From the NCBI GenBank assembly GCA_026418535.1, contig JAOABC010000001.1:124001-188000 (forward strand): a stretch of DNA of 64,000 bases, given 5' to 3'. Made by a program: the position numbers and the translations under genes. Of the stretch, positions 25,961 through 34,489 are shown one piece after another. Position 1 is the stretch's first letter. Every line of letters begins with the position of its first letter. This DNA is from Hydrogenothermaceae bacterium. Lineage in GTDB: Bacteria > Aquificota > Aquificia > Aquificales > Hydrogenothermaceae. The notes under the pieces were generated by a model, which was not told where the DNA came from, did not search any database, and saw only the letters and a list, made by a program, of their open reading frames with translations.

Positions 25961-27616
25961 TCACTCCAAGCTTTTGTAGATTACGTAGTTTTTTATCACC
26001 TTCTTCACGTAGTCCCTTGTTTCTTTGTATGGGAAAAACTCTATAAACTCAGCAGGGTCTTCTATTTTATTGTTCTCAAGAAACTTCCTTACTGCATTTT
26101 CTCCAGTATTGTAGGAGGCTATCATGTAGATTTTGTTTCCTTTCCAGAGTTTGTCTAAGTATAATAGATACTCAACGCAGAACTTTATAGCAAGCTCTGG
26201 GTTAAATAGGTGGGTTATGTTAAAGTCATGCAAGTTTAGCTTTTTTGCAAATTGGGCTGCTGTTTTTGGTATAAACTGTGTTATACCAACTGCGTTTGAG
26301 GGGGATATGGCGAATGGATCAAAGAAGCTCTCTTGTCTTATAATACTGTATACTAAATTTTCATCGATCTCTCCAACTTTTCCAAACGGTTTCACATAAG
26401 TGTATAGAGAGTTTCTGTCAAAGCATTTAACACCTACTTCCATCAAAGTGTTGTATACTTCAGCACACATTCCGTTCTTTGTAAGATAAACACCCTCTAA
26501 GTATGCCATTTTGTAATTGTACTTCTTCAGCGTGGAGAGTGTTTTTACTACATCTTCTTCTGTGTATTCTAATTTACTTTTTTGAAATTTGTAAAATCTA
26601 CCTTCTTTAAAATCTTGTAGGGCTCTGTAGTGTGTCAACTGGGATGGGTTTTCTGGTTGATAGCTATTTATAAGGGAGAGGTGTTCTTGGGCTTTTGATT
26701 CGTCTCCAATTTTCGTATAAACCAGGTAAAACCAGTAGTTTGCGGTGTCTCTCTCAAATTTATCACTGTATTTTAGTAGTATCTCTAAGGCTTTAGAGTA
26801 GTTTCCAGTTCTGTACTGTGAGAGAAACTCTAACCATCTTAAAGCTGGAGAGTAAGGTGAACTGTTCGGTATTAGGGATGTATACTTCGAGATATCCTCC
26901 CCTCTGTAGAAGCTTTTTGTGGCAAAGTTCAGCACACTTTTCTCATACTCATCCGAGGTTTGGGAGAGAGCTTTTAAAAAGTTGTCTTCGTAATTTCTAT
27001 CTGTTTCAGCCATCTGTCTTAAGGCTTTTAAGTAGTATTTTGACTCCGGAGGTATGCTTTCAAAGATAATTTTTTTCTCTGTAGGTGAGGTAGAGAGAAG
27101 TAGTCTTATATACAGTATAGCCTCTTGGTCTGATAGTGTAAAGAGTAAGAATGTGGCTCTTTCTCTCATCTTCTTTCTTGTGAGAGACTCTAAAATCTCT
27201 ACCTTTTCTTCTTCTTTGAAAATATCAATGTTCTCTAGGAACACTTTGTAACCGTAGTAACTCTCCGGATAATTAAGTACCAACTTCTTTAAGTTATCTC
27301 TGTTCTCTTTATAACCTTCAAGTAGGTGTTTGAGATACAGGAAAAAAGGTATATCTTCCTTTCCGAGGGCCTTTTCATCAACAAACTGTATAAACTTCTT
27401 TCCTTCTTCAATACTCCCGGAGAAGTAGAGATGAGATGCGGACTTTAAAGCTAAGTAGCTGGAGATAGCAAATCTTCTGTTTTTTTCTATAGTTTGAATA
27501 GTTTTCTTTGAGTCAAAACTATCAACAAAGTCTGACCTAAATAAGGCCAAGGCATCCTGATAAGTATTTCCAAAAGACAGTTTGTAAAATATTAGTATTA
27601 CTAAAACGAGCCTCAA
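25961..27616 (-). CDS. Soluble lytic murein transglycosylase (SLT family)
   Basis: 551 residues. Signal peptide ~1-16, then a long alpha-helical superhelix with TPR-like helices (~20-390), and a C-terminal lysozyme-like SLT domain (~405-550) with the catalytic Glu in IIRQESFFDPFAIS, followed by GITQFIPKTAAQFAKKL and ASYNTGENAVRKFL. It cleaves peptidoglycan glycan strands with 1,6-anhydro product formation. The domain order matches Slt70, though the superhelix sequence is highly diverged. Its start overlaps the RluD-family stop by 4 bases. Confidence 0.92.
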   Translation of the reverse strand: MRLVLVILIFYKLSFGNTYQDALALFRSDFVDSFDSKKTIQTIEKNRRFAISSYLALKSASHLYFSGSIEEGKKFIQFVDEKALGKEDIPFFLYLKHLLEGYKENRDNLKKLVLNYPESYYGYKVFLENIDIFKEEEKVEILESLTRKKMRERATFLLFTLSDQEAILYIRLLLSTSPTEKKIIFESIPPESKYYLKALRQMAETDRNYEDNFLKALSQTSDEYEKSVLNFATKSFYRGEDISKYTSLIPNSSPYSPALRWLEFLSQYRTGNYSKALEILLKYSDKFERDTANYWFYLVYTKIGDESKAQEHLSLINSYQPENPSQLTHYRALQDFKEGRFYKFQKSKLEYTEEDVVKTLSTLKKYNYKMAYLEGVYLTKNGMCAEVYNTLMEVGVKCFDRNSLYTYVKPFGKVGEIDENLVYSIIRQESFFDPFAISPSNAVGITQFIPKTAAQFAKKLNLHDFNITHLFNPELAIKFCVEYLLYLDKLWKGNKIYMIASYNTGENAVRKFLENNKIEDPAEFIEFFPYKETRDYVKKVIKNYVIYKSLE

Positions 27617-28572
27617 CCTATAAGCTCCTCCAACTTCTTTATCTGAGGTGGCATATCCTCTACATGAAAATCTAAAGTTTCTCCTGTCCTTGGATGCTTA
27701 AAAGATAACCTATAAGCAACCAGGGATTGATATTTTAACCTATATGCAACCTCTTTTAAAGATCTATCAACGTTAGACAGTTTAAACCCATAGACATAGT
27801 CGTTAAACAGGGGATATCCTAACGTGGAGAAGTGAACTCTTATCTGATGTGTTCTACCTGTGTGTAGTTTTATGTCAACTAATGTTATGTTTAGCTGTTG
27901 ACTTCTTTTTTCCACCCAGAACTCCGTTAGAGCATCCCGGAGATTATTGGAAACTGTCCCTATCTTCTGTCTATCGAAAGATGAGCGACCTATGGGTATG
28001 TCTATCAGTCCGTAATCCTTCTTTACTATCCCAACTACCACAGCCTTGTATCTTTTATCCACTAACCTTTCTGCAAACATCTTCTGTAGTTCTTTATGAG
28101 CAAATTCAGTCTTTGCAACTACGATTATACCTTCTGTGTCTTTGTCTAACCTGTGGACTATACCTGCCCTCTCTATTCCTTGGTAGAGAGAGACATTCTT
28201 AAAGTGGTGCAAAAGGGCGTTTACTAAAGTTCCGGATGTGTGTCCTACAGATGGATGGACTACCATACCAGCCGGTTTGTGAACTACAGCTAGATCTTCA
28301 TCCTCGTAGTAAACCTTTATAGGTATACTCTCGGGAGTAACTTTCATTGGCTCCGGAGGAGGGATGTTTACAGTTACAGTCTGTCCTACATTTATCTTGT
28401 AAGAAGCTTTTAAGATAGGAATACCATCTACAAGGACATTTCCAGATTTAAGAAGACTCTGGTAATAACTCCGAGAGTATTCCGGGTATACCAAGGCCAA
28501 AAACTGGTCTAACCTCTTCTCTCTGAACTCCTCTTTTACATCGAAATTTAGAACTTCAAAATTTTCCATCAT
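27613..28572 (-). CDS. RluD-family 23S rRNA pseudouridine synthase
   Basis: 319 residues. N-terminal S4 domain (KRLDQFLALVYPEYSRSYYQ type, ~15-75), then the RluA-type catalytic domain with the active Asp in HRLDKDTEGIIVVAKT and the HTGRTHQIRVH motif. RluD makes pseudouridines 1911/1915/1917 in helix 69; the exact paralogue is not certain. Two tandem ATGs start the gene (28572, 28569) with no Shine-Dalgarno sequence; TAAAAT stands 5 and 8 bases before them, another possible leaderless start. Confidence 0.9.
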   Translation of the reverse strand: MMENFEVLNFDVKEEFREKRLDQFLALVYPEYSRSYYQSLLKSGNVLVDGIPILKASYKINVGQTVTVNIPPPEPMKVTPESIPIKVYYEDEDLAVVHKPAGMVVHPSVGHTSGTLVNALLHHFKNVSLYQGIERAGIVHRLDKDTEGIIVVAKTEFAHKELQKMFAERLVDKRYKAVVVGIVKKDYGLIDIPIGRSSFDRQKIGTVSNNLRDALTEFWVEKRSQQLNITLVDIKLHTGRTHQIRVHFSTLGYPLFNDYVYGFKLSNVDRSLKEVAYRLKYQSLVAYRLSFKHPRTGETLDFHVEDMPPQIKKLEELIG

Positions 28573-28622
28573 TTACTATTTTAACTGTCCTATCATATAT
28601 TTTCATATATTTTGTTTTCCTT

Positions 28623-28727
28623 ATGGAATATTATATGATAATAGCAGGTTATATAGCTGTAACTTTATATACTACATGGTTTATATGTGGACTTATTCTA
28701 AGTGATGTCAGATTTATATCTACATAG
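28623..28727 (+). CDS. Possible 34-residue membrane microprotein
   Basis: A short frame starting with ATG encodes a very hydrophobic peptide (MEYYMIIAGYIAVTLYTTWF, then ICGLILSDVRFIST), i.e. one TM helix with a short polar tail. It lacks a ribosome binding site, and AT-rich DNA easily gives hydrophobic frames by chance, so support is low. If real it would be a small accessory to the membrane transport genes downstream. Confidence 0.2.
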   Translation: MEYYMIIAGYIAVTLYTTWFICGLILSDVRFIST

Positions 28728-28820
28728 AAAGGAATGATCCAATAAAATTCTCTATCTAATATAAAAATATTTATTTATCACTAGCTTTGTTTACAAAAAT
28801 AGTTTTTGTTAAAAAAGTTT

Positions 28821-28863
28821 AATAGTGTATCTATTTTGATTTTTATTAAAATCAAACACTATT
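28821..28863. repeat. Two-tier inverted repeat upstream of acs
   Basis: Inner perfect stem TTGATTTT-TATT-AAAATCAA (28836-28855) enclosed by outer arms AATAGTGT (28821-28828) and ACACTATT (28856-28863), with a seven-base bulge on the left side only. It could be an operator or an RNA hairpin; the right arm overlaps one of the 8-3-8 dyads. Confidence 0.6.
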
Positions 28864-28868
28864 TTATT
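28850..28868. promoter_or_regulatory. 8-3-8 dyad, weak copy A
   Basis: AATCAAAC-ACT-ATTTTATT; six of eight positions are symmetric and the core AAACACT agrees with the stronger copies. Confidence 0.35.
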
Positions 28869-28927
28869 TTTAAATCTCTTTAACTAAGAGATCTAAATGG
28901 AAAGTAACCTTTTCTTTTAAAAGAGAA

Positions 28928-28946
28928 AATAAAACACTGTTATATT
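28928..28946. promoter_or_regulatory. 8-3-8 dyad, copy B (upstream of acs -35)
   Basis: AATAAAAC-ACT-GTTATATT; seven of eight positions pair. Its AACACTGTTATA core matches AACGCTGTTATA before the porin gene. It lies 12 bases before the acs -35 box, a common activator position. Confidence 0.55.
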
Positions 28947-28958
28947 TTTGCCATAGAT

Positions 28959-28986
28959 TTGACAGTTAAATCATTTTTGCTAAAAT
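28959..28986 (+). promoter_or_regulatory. Sigma-70 promoter of acs
   Basis: Consensus TTGACA (28959-28964) and TAAAAT (28981-28986) with 16 bases between, giving a start near 28993. It precedes the ribosome binding site AAGGAGGT at 29021-29028. Confidence 0.65.
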
Positions 28987-28997
28987 GCTGTTTTATT
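28979..28997. promoter_or_regulatory. 8-3-8 dyad, weak copy C (over the -10 box)
   Basis: GCTAAAAT-GCT-GTTTTATT; five of eight positions pair, with the right half and GCT centre matching the porin site. It overlaps the -10 box, a position suited to repression. Confidence 0.3.
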
Positions 28998-29003
28998 TTT
29001 TCA

Positions 29004-29022
29004 AATAAAACTGTGTTTTATA
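29004..29022. promoter_or_regulatory. 8-3-8 dyad, copy D (between start site and RBS)
   Basis: AATAAAAC-TGT-GTTTTATA; seven of eight positions pair. The left half is identical to copy B. It touches the acs ribosome binding site. Confidence 0.5.
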
Positions 29023-29034
29023 AGGAGGTAAGAG

Positions 29035-30914
29035 ATGGAGAAGTCAGACTTACTACTGAAGGTAGAGGAGAAGTTTTTTCCTCCATAGTGGAGCAAGCAT
29101 GGGTTAAAGATTATGAGACTCTCTATAAGCAGTCTATACAAAACAGGGAGGAGTTTTACGCCCAGATAGCTCAGGAGCTTGTATGGTTTGAAAAGTTTGA
29201 AAAAGTTTTAGAGTGGAACTATCCTTATGCTAAGTGGTTCATAGGTAGTAAAACTAACATAAGCTACAACTGTATAGACAGACACGTGAATCATGGAAAG
29301 AGAAATAAAGTTGCCTTTATATCTGTAGATGAAGAGGGAAACGAGAAGAAGATTACATACGGAGAGCTACTTGACTTAGTGAGTAGACTTACAAATGGTT
29401 TGAAATCTCTGGGTATAAAGAAAGGAGATAGAGTTTCCATCTATATGCCTAACACTGTAGAGGCTGCTGTTGCTATACTTGCTTGTGCAAGGATAGGTGC
29501 TATTCATAGTGTAGTTTTTGCAGGTTTTAGTGAGGGGGCTTTGAAGATAAGGATAGATGACGCTAAGGCTAAAGCTGTTATAACAGCTACTTACACAAAG
29601 AGGAGAGGGAAGAAGAAGATCCCTCTATTTCCTACACTAAAGGAAGCTGTTAGAGATCTGGATTTTGTTGAGAAGATAGTTTTATAGGACAGAGATAGCG
29701 AGCTGTCTGATGAATATGAAGAGCATAACGTCGTAGACTTCTATAAACTGATCGCTAATTCTCCAAGGGAATGTCCTCCGGAGGTTCAGGACGCGGAAGA
29801 CCCATTGTTTATCCTGTACACATCCGGAACAACAGGAAAACCTAAAGGTGTTCTACACACCACAGGTGGTTATATGGTAAACACGTACACGACCTCGAAG
29901 TATGTGTTTGATCTGAAGGAAAACGATATATACTGGTGTACTGCCGATGTGGGTTGGATTACAGGACATAGTTACATAGTTTACGGACCTCTACTGAATG
30001 GAGTTACATCCGTTATGATGGAGGGTGTTCCTGTTTACCCTCATCCGGACATCTGGTGGGAATACGTCCAGAAGTATGGAGTAAACGTCTTCTATACAGC
30101 ACCTACAGCCATTAGGATGTTGATGAGGTTCGGGGAAGAGGTCCCTGCGAAGTACGACCTTTCTTCTCTGAAAGTCCTTGGTTCTGTTGGAGAACCTATA
30201 AATCCCGAAGCATGGCTCTGGTACTACAAGATATAGGAAGGGAAAAAGCTGTTATAGTGGATACCTGGTGGCAAACAGAGACAGGTGCTCACATGATAAC
30301 TACTCTTCCATCATACACTGCTAAACCTGGAAAAGCAGGAAAACCAATGTTCGGAATCGAAGTTGCGATGGTGGACAAACAGGGGAATCCTATGCCATCA
30401 AATCAAGTAGGACATCTGGTTATAAAGAATCCATGGCCTTCAATGCTTAGAACTTGCTGGGGAGAGCCAGAAAGGTATGAGAAGTACTGGAATGAAATTG
30501 CTGGCTTCTACTCAGCAAGAGACTTGGCTGCGATAGACGAAGAGGGATACATTATGGTAGTTGGTAGGGCGGATGACGTCCTCTCTGTGGCTGGACATAG
30601 GATAGGAACTGCTGAAGTAGAGTCTGCTATACCATGCAGTGGCAGAAGCGGCAGTGATCGGAAAACCAAACGACATAAAGGGAGAGTCTATAAAAGCCTT
30701 TGTAATTTTAAAAGAAGGGTACAAACCCTCTGATGAACTAAAAGAGAGAATAAAAGACACAGTTAGGGAAGTCCTTGGCCCTATAGCAGTTCCTGACGAG
30801 ATAGAGTTTGTCGACAAACTACCAAAAACTAGAAGTGGAAAGATAATGATGAGGCTCTTAAAGGCAAGAGAACTTGGACTTGAGATAGGAGACACATCTA
30901 CCTTAGAAGAATAA
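29035..30914 (+). pseudogene. acs: Acetyl-CoA synthetase, disrupted by three frameshifts and one stop
   Basis: Pieces of one Acs (~625 residues) run in order through three frames. The N-terminus MEKSDLLLKVEEKFFPP starts at ATG 29035 after AAGGAGGT, then hits a stop at 29086; the next frame continues with VEQAWVKDYETLYKQS. A TAG at 29685 interrupts this frame, which then reads [19 protein letters not shown] (AMP motif). Around 30230 the frame shifts after [10 protein letters not shown] to [18 protein letters not shown], and near 30635 after [10 protein letters not shown] to [14 protein letters not shown]. The catalytic-loop Lys ([11 protein letters not shown]) is present. No full product is possible without errors in the read; lesions are scattered, which argues for real decay. 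Confidence 0.85.
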
Positions 30915-30925
30915 GAAGACTGATG

Positions 30926-30959
30926 AAACCCCCCCCTCTACATAAAGGGAGGTTTTTTT
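30926..30959 (+). terminator. Rho-independent terminator after acs
   Basis: AAACC followed by a C-run and CTCT pairs, with one mismatch, to AGGGAGGTTT, followed by seven T. It separates acs from the porin gene. Confidence 0.8.
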
Positions 30960-30976
30960 CTGCTTGATGTGCCAAA

Positions 30977-30993
30977 TTATAACGCTGTTATAA
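30977..30993. promoter_or_regulatory. Perfect dyad operator upstream of the porin gene
   Basis: TTATAAC-GCT-GTTATAA is a perfect 7-3-7 palindrome. A further half site TATAAC follows at 31003-31008. It shares half-site sequence and centre spacing with the dyads around the acs promoter, so one regulator may control both. Confidence 0.6.
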
Positions 30994-31045
30994 ACATTAG
31001 AATATAACAAATTTTTAATAACTACTAAAAGCTGGAGGTTAGAAG

Positions 31046-32389
31046 ATGAAAAAGTTCTTAGCAACGTCAGCTTTCATGGCAGTAAGCTTTAACTCAGTCA
31101 TGGCTGCCTCAGACTTGGAGTCTGCCTTTAAAGAGTCAAAAGTGATGGGTCAGTTCAGAGCATTTTACATTAATAGAGACTATAACCAGGCTCACTCAAA
31201 GAGCGATAGGTCTGCTTTTGCTATCGGGGGTAAATTTGGGTTTGAGACTGCTGCTGTGAATGGTCTAAAGTTTGGTATAATGGCTTACTCTACAAATGCT
31301 ATCAACCCAAACAGATATAACGATGATGGAACTCCAAACACACACATGGATCCAACTCTGTTTGGAAAGGATAGAAAAAGGGTAACTTACATAGGTCAGC
31401 TCTACCTAAACTACTCTTACAAGAACACTAATATTAAAGTAGGAAGACAGGAGATAAACACACCTATGGTAGGTATGGACGATGCCAGAATGCTCCCCAA
31501 CCTCTTTGAGGGTGCTATACTAACTAACAAAGATTTAAACAAAACTACTCTCATAGTAGGCCATCTGTGGTCTATGGCTTATGGAACTTTTGCGAACTCT
31601 TACGGTGCCTGCACAAAACTTGCCCTACAGGCAGGTTATGGATGTGGAGGATACACAACAGCCCAGTCAGTGGCAAAGTATGACACCGGAAATTTTATGA
31701 ATATGGGTAAACAGGCAACCGGAGAAAATACACCGGGAGTTACGGTTTTAGCTGTTATGTACGATGGTATACCTAACTTAAAGCTTCAGGCTTGGGACTA
31801 CGTAGCCTGGGATATAGCAAACATACTATATCTACAGGGTGATTACACTACAAAGTTAGGAGAGGTAAAGACAACTTTGTCCGCTCAGTATATAAATGAG
31901 ACTAACATCGGAGATAATGTTAAAAAGCGTCTTGGTAAGGATGTTGGTGCTAACCTCTTTGGTTTAAGGTTGAGTGTTAGTCCTGTTGGGAGTGTGAACA
32001 TATACGCTGCTTACTCTATCACTGATAGCGATAAGGACAAGGCTCTTAATGGAGGTCTTATAACTCCATGGGGTGGAACTCCTGGATTCGTCCAAGGGAC
32101 AGTTACAAGGCTTGGTTATGTTGCAGATACATCCGCTTACAAGATAGGGTTCAACGTTGAGCCTCTGAAGGGCCTAAATCTACATATAGCATACTCTTAT
32201 TTTGATGTTGGCTCTAAAGCGGACTACGCGGCAAAAACAAAAGATGCAAAAGAGTACAACTGGGACTTAACCTGGAAGTGTAGAGTTGTTAAGAATTTGG
32301 AGTTAAGGGCTAGGGGTATATACGCGAGAGACTTTATTCCAGGTCAGAACTTTGACGAGTATAGACTTATAGCAAACTACAACTTCTAA
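31046..32389 (+). CDS. Outer-membrane porin
   Basis: 447 residues. Signal peptide MKKFLATSAFMAVSFNSVMAA (cleavage after ~21), then alternating amphipathic beta strands (for example NTNIKVGRQEINTPMVGMDD, VNIYAAYSITD, LNLHIAYSYFDVG) ending in an aromatic C-terminus YRLIANYNF, the outer-membrane insertion signal. VGRQEINTP and the MDDARMLPN loop recall the OprD-type porins of Epsilonproteobacteria and Aquificota. Two Cys at about residues 192 and 200 could form a disulfide. Its position before DUF485/actP suggests uptake of acetate or other short acids. Confidence 0.88.
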   Translation: MKKFLATSAFMAVSFNSVMAASDLESAFKESKVMGQFRAFYINRDYNQAHSKSDRSAFAIGGKFGFETAAVNGLKFGIMAYSTNAINPNRYNDDGTPNTHMDPTLFGKDRKRVTYIGQLYLNYSYKNTNIKVGRQEINTPMVGMDDARMLPNLFEGAILTNKDLNKTTLIVGHLWSMAYGTFANSYGACTKLALQAGYGCGGYTTAQSVAKYDTGNFMNMGKQATGENTPGVTVLAVMYDGIPNLKLQAWDYVAWDIANILYLQGDYTTKLGEVKTTLSAQYINETNIGDNVKKRLGKDVGANLFGLRLSVSPVGSVNIYAAYSITDSDKDKALNGGLITPWGGTPGFVQGTVTRLGYVADTSAYKIGFNVEPLKGLNLHIAYSYFDVGSKADYAAKTKDAKEYNWDLTWKCRVVKNLELRARGIYARDFIPGQNFDEYRLIANYNF

Positions 32390-32401
32390 ATAACGTAGGA
32401 G

Positions 32402-32725
32402 GTGATAGATATGGACAAGAAGATGATTGAGAAAATCAAGTCAGACCCAGACTTCCAAAAACTGGTTTCTGAGAGGAGTAGGGTTATGGTTGTACTAACC
32501 CTGATAGAGTTGTTTGTCTACTTTGGATTTATTTTGATGGTTGCTTTTAACAAAGAGTTTTTGGCTTCTAAGTTAGGGGAAGGTGTTGTGACGGTAGGTA
32601 TTCCTATAGGAATAGGTGTTATAGTGATATCTTTTCTACTTACAGGTATATACGTTTACATTGCCAATAAAGACTACGACGAGCTTTCTGAAAAAATAAA
32701 GAATAAGTACATTAAGGAGGTGTAA
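32402..32725 (+). CDS. DUF485 (YjcH-like) membrane protein
   Basis: 107 residues with two TM helices (~32-50 and ~65-86) flanked by charged ends; [15 protein letters not shown] is the family's N-terminal signature. DUF485 proteins are nearly always encoded just before ActP-type symporters, and here one base separates them. Its role, probably in transporter assembly or stability, is not established. AGGAGGTG precedes the ATG. Confidence 0.9.
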   Translation: MIDMDKKMIEKIKSDPDFQKLVSERSRVMVVLTLIELFVYFGFILMVAFNKEFLASKLGEGVVTVGIPIGIGVIVISFLLTGIYVYIANKDYDELSEKIKNKYIKEV

Positions 32726-32726
32726 G

Positions 32727-34442
32727 ATGATCTCAAGGTTCAGTTTGATAATGTGGCTTGTCTCTGCTGGTGTTATAGGGCTTGCTTTTGCTGCAGAAGG
32801 AAAAACTGTAAACTTTGTAGCTATAGCCATGTTCTTTCTCTTTGTGATAGCTACCCTTGGAATAACCTACTGGGCAGCGAAAAAGACAAGGACAGCTAAA
32901 GACTTTTATACAGCAGGAGGTGGTATAACTGGATTTCAAAACGGTCTTGCCTTGGCTGGAGACTTCATGTCTGCTGCTTCTTTCTTAGGAATTGCTGGTC
33001 TTGTGTATACTTCTGGATACGACGGACTTCTTTACTCTATAGGTTTCTTAGTTGGCTGGCCTATAGTTATGTTCCTTCTATCTGAGCCACTAAGAAATCT
33101 TGGTAAGTATACGTTTGCAGATGTGACATCTTTTAGGTTGGAACAAACAAGGATAAGGCTCCTTGCTGCTATCGGTTCTCTCTCTGTGATTACTTTCTAC
33201 CTTATAGCTCAGATGGTTGGTGCGGGAAAACTAATACAGCTTCTATTCGGCATTCCTTATCTCTACTCTGTAATCATAGTAGGAGCTCTTATGATAACTT
33301 ATGTTGCTTTTGGTGGGATGCTTGCTACTACTTGGATACAGATAATAAAGGCTATTCTGCTTCTAGGTGGTGCTACATTTATGGCTATAATGGTTCTTAT
33401 CCACTTTGGTTTTAGTTTTGGCGACCTTTTCCAGACTGCAGTCCAAAACCATTCAAAGGGTGAATCCATAATGGCTCCGGGAGGCTTAGTCTCCGACCCA
33501 CTTAATGCTATCTCACTTGGACTTGCTCTTATGTTCGGAACAGCAGGATTGCCCCACATACTTATGAGGTTCTTTACAGTTCCTAACGCAAAGGAGGCAA
33601 GAAAATCTGTCTTCTTCGCCACAGGATTTATAGGATACTTCTATATACTAACTTTCATCATAGGTTTTGGTGCTATAGCCTTATTTGTCCAACATCCGGA
33701 GTTCTTCGTAAATGCAAAACAGATAATAGTGGACAACGTTCCAAAGATAGTTGATGCTGCCGATGAGTCAAAGAACTTGATAGGTGATAAGAAGGCTCTT
33801 CAAGGTGGAGAGAACATGGCAGCAGTCCTACTTGCCAACGCTGTTGGTGGTCCTGCGTTTATGGGGTTTATCTCAGCTGTTGCCTTTGCAACTATACTAG
33901 CTGTTGTTGCAGGGCTTACCCTGGCAGGAGCCTCTACTCTATCTCACGACTTGTATGCCAACGTGATAGCTAAAACAAAAGATGAGCAGAAGGAGATACA
34001 GGTATCTAAAATTGCTACCTTTGTGATAGGAATCCTTGCTATAATCCTTGGCATAGTCTTTGAGAAGCAGAATGTTGCATTCATGGTTGGGCTTGCCTTC
34101 GCTATCGCTGCATCTGTAAACTTCCCAATACTCCTTTTGTCTATCTACTGGAGAAATCTGACTACAACAGGAGCATTCTGGGGTGCTCTTGCTGGTCTTA
34201 TAGTGGCCTTAGTTTTAATAGTCATATCTCCAACTGTCTGGGTAGATGTGTTTAAGAATCCAGAGCCTATAATAAAGCTCAAAAACCCTGCTATTTTCTC
34301 CATGGCAACTACGTTCATCCTTACCATACTTATATCTAAAATTGACAACTCTAAAAGAGCTCAAGAGGATAGAGAAGGATTTGAGACCCAGTATTTCAGA
34401 TCTCAGACTGGTATAGGTGCTGAAGGAGCTGTTAAACATTAA
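32727..34442 (+). CDS. actP: ActP-type acetate/sodium symporter
   Basis: 571 residues, about 13 TM helices, solute:sodium symporter fold. [30 protein letters not shown] holds the SSS signature of ActP, and [36 protein letters not shown] (a hallmark of ActP) and [17 protein letters not shown] follow. An N-terminal signal-like helix ends in AEG, as in ActP. It is followed by a hairpin terminator. It would import acetate, propionate or similar acids; the neighbouring acs is broken. Confidence 0.93.
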   Translation: MISRFSLIMWLVSAGVIGLAFAAEGKTVNFVAIAMFFLFVIATLGITYWAAKKTRTAKDFYTAGGGITGFQNGLALAGDFMSAASFLGIAGLVYTSGYDGLLYSIGFLVGWPIVMFLLSEPLRNLGKYTFADVTSFRLEQTRIRLLAAIGSLSVITFYLIAQMVGAGKLIQLLFGIPYLYSVIIVGALMITYVAFGGMLATTWIQIIKAILLLGGATFMAIMVLIHFGFSFGDLFQTAVQNHSKGESIMAPGGLVSDPLNAISLGLALMFGTAGLPHILMRFFTVPNAKEARKSVFFATGFIGYFYILTFIIGFGAIALFVQHPEFFVNAKQIIVDNVPKIVDAADESKNLIGDKKALQGGENMAAVLLANAVGGPAFMGFISAVAFATILAVVAGLTLAGASTLSHDLYANVIAKTKDEQKEIQVSKIATFVIGILAIILGIVFEKQNVAFMVGLAFAIAASVNFPILLLSIYWRNLTTTGAFWGALAGLIVALVLIVISPTVWVDVFKNPEPIIKLKNPAIFSMATTFILTILISKIDNSKRAQEDREGFETQYFRSQTGIGAEGAVKH

Positions 34443-34448
34443 ACCAGG

Positions 34449-34472
34449 AAAAGGGGTATATCCCCTTTTTTT
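34449..34472 (+). terminator. Hairpin terminator after actP
   Basis: AAAAGGGG-TATAT-CCCCTTTT followed by more T. As the next gene begins 18 bases later on the same strand, it may only attenuate transcription. Confidence 0.75.
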
Positions 34473-34489
34473 ACTATAGGTGAGAGGCT

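Larger units (their letters stand above)
28573..29034. other. 462-base AT-rich regulatory gap before acs
   Basis: No conventional gene. Contents: tandem copies of CATATATTTT (28594-28613), a possible 34-codon frame (28623-28727), a strong bipartite hairpin (28821-28863), four related 8-3-8 dyads (28850-28868, 28928-28946, 28979-28997, 29004-29022) and a sigma-70 promoter (28959-28986). Confidence 0.7.

Noticed and set aside
28594-28613. Tandem CATATATTTT copies as the start of a CRISPR-like or satellite repeat.
   Set aside because: Only two adjacent copies without spacers in very AT-rich DNA.
28959-29030. Start of acs at TTG 28959, giving a longer N-terminus in the frame of the main acs body.
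   Set aside because: This stretch overlaps the TTGACA/TAAAAT promoter, its sequence has no resemblance to Acs, and a strong ribosome binding site plus KVEEKFFPP lie in the other frame from 29035.
29685-29687. In-frame TAG in acs as pyrrolysine or programmed readthrough.
   Set aside because: Three frameshifts in the same gene make ordinary decay the simpler explanation, and no pyl genes are seen.
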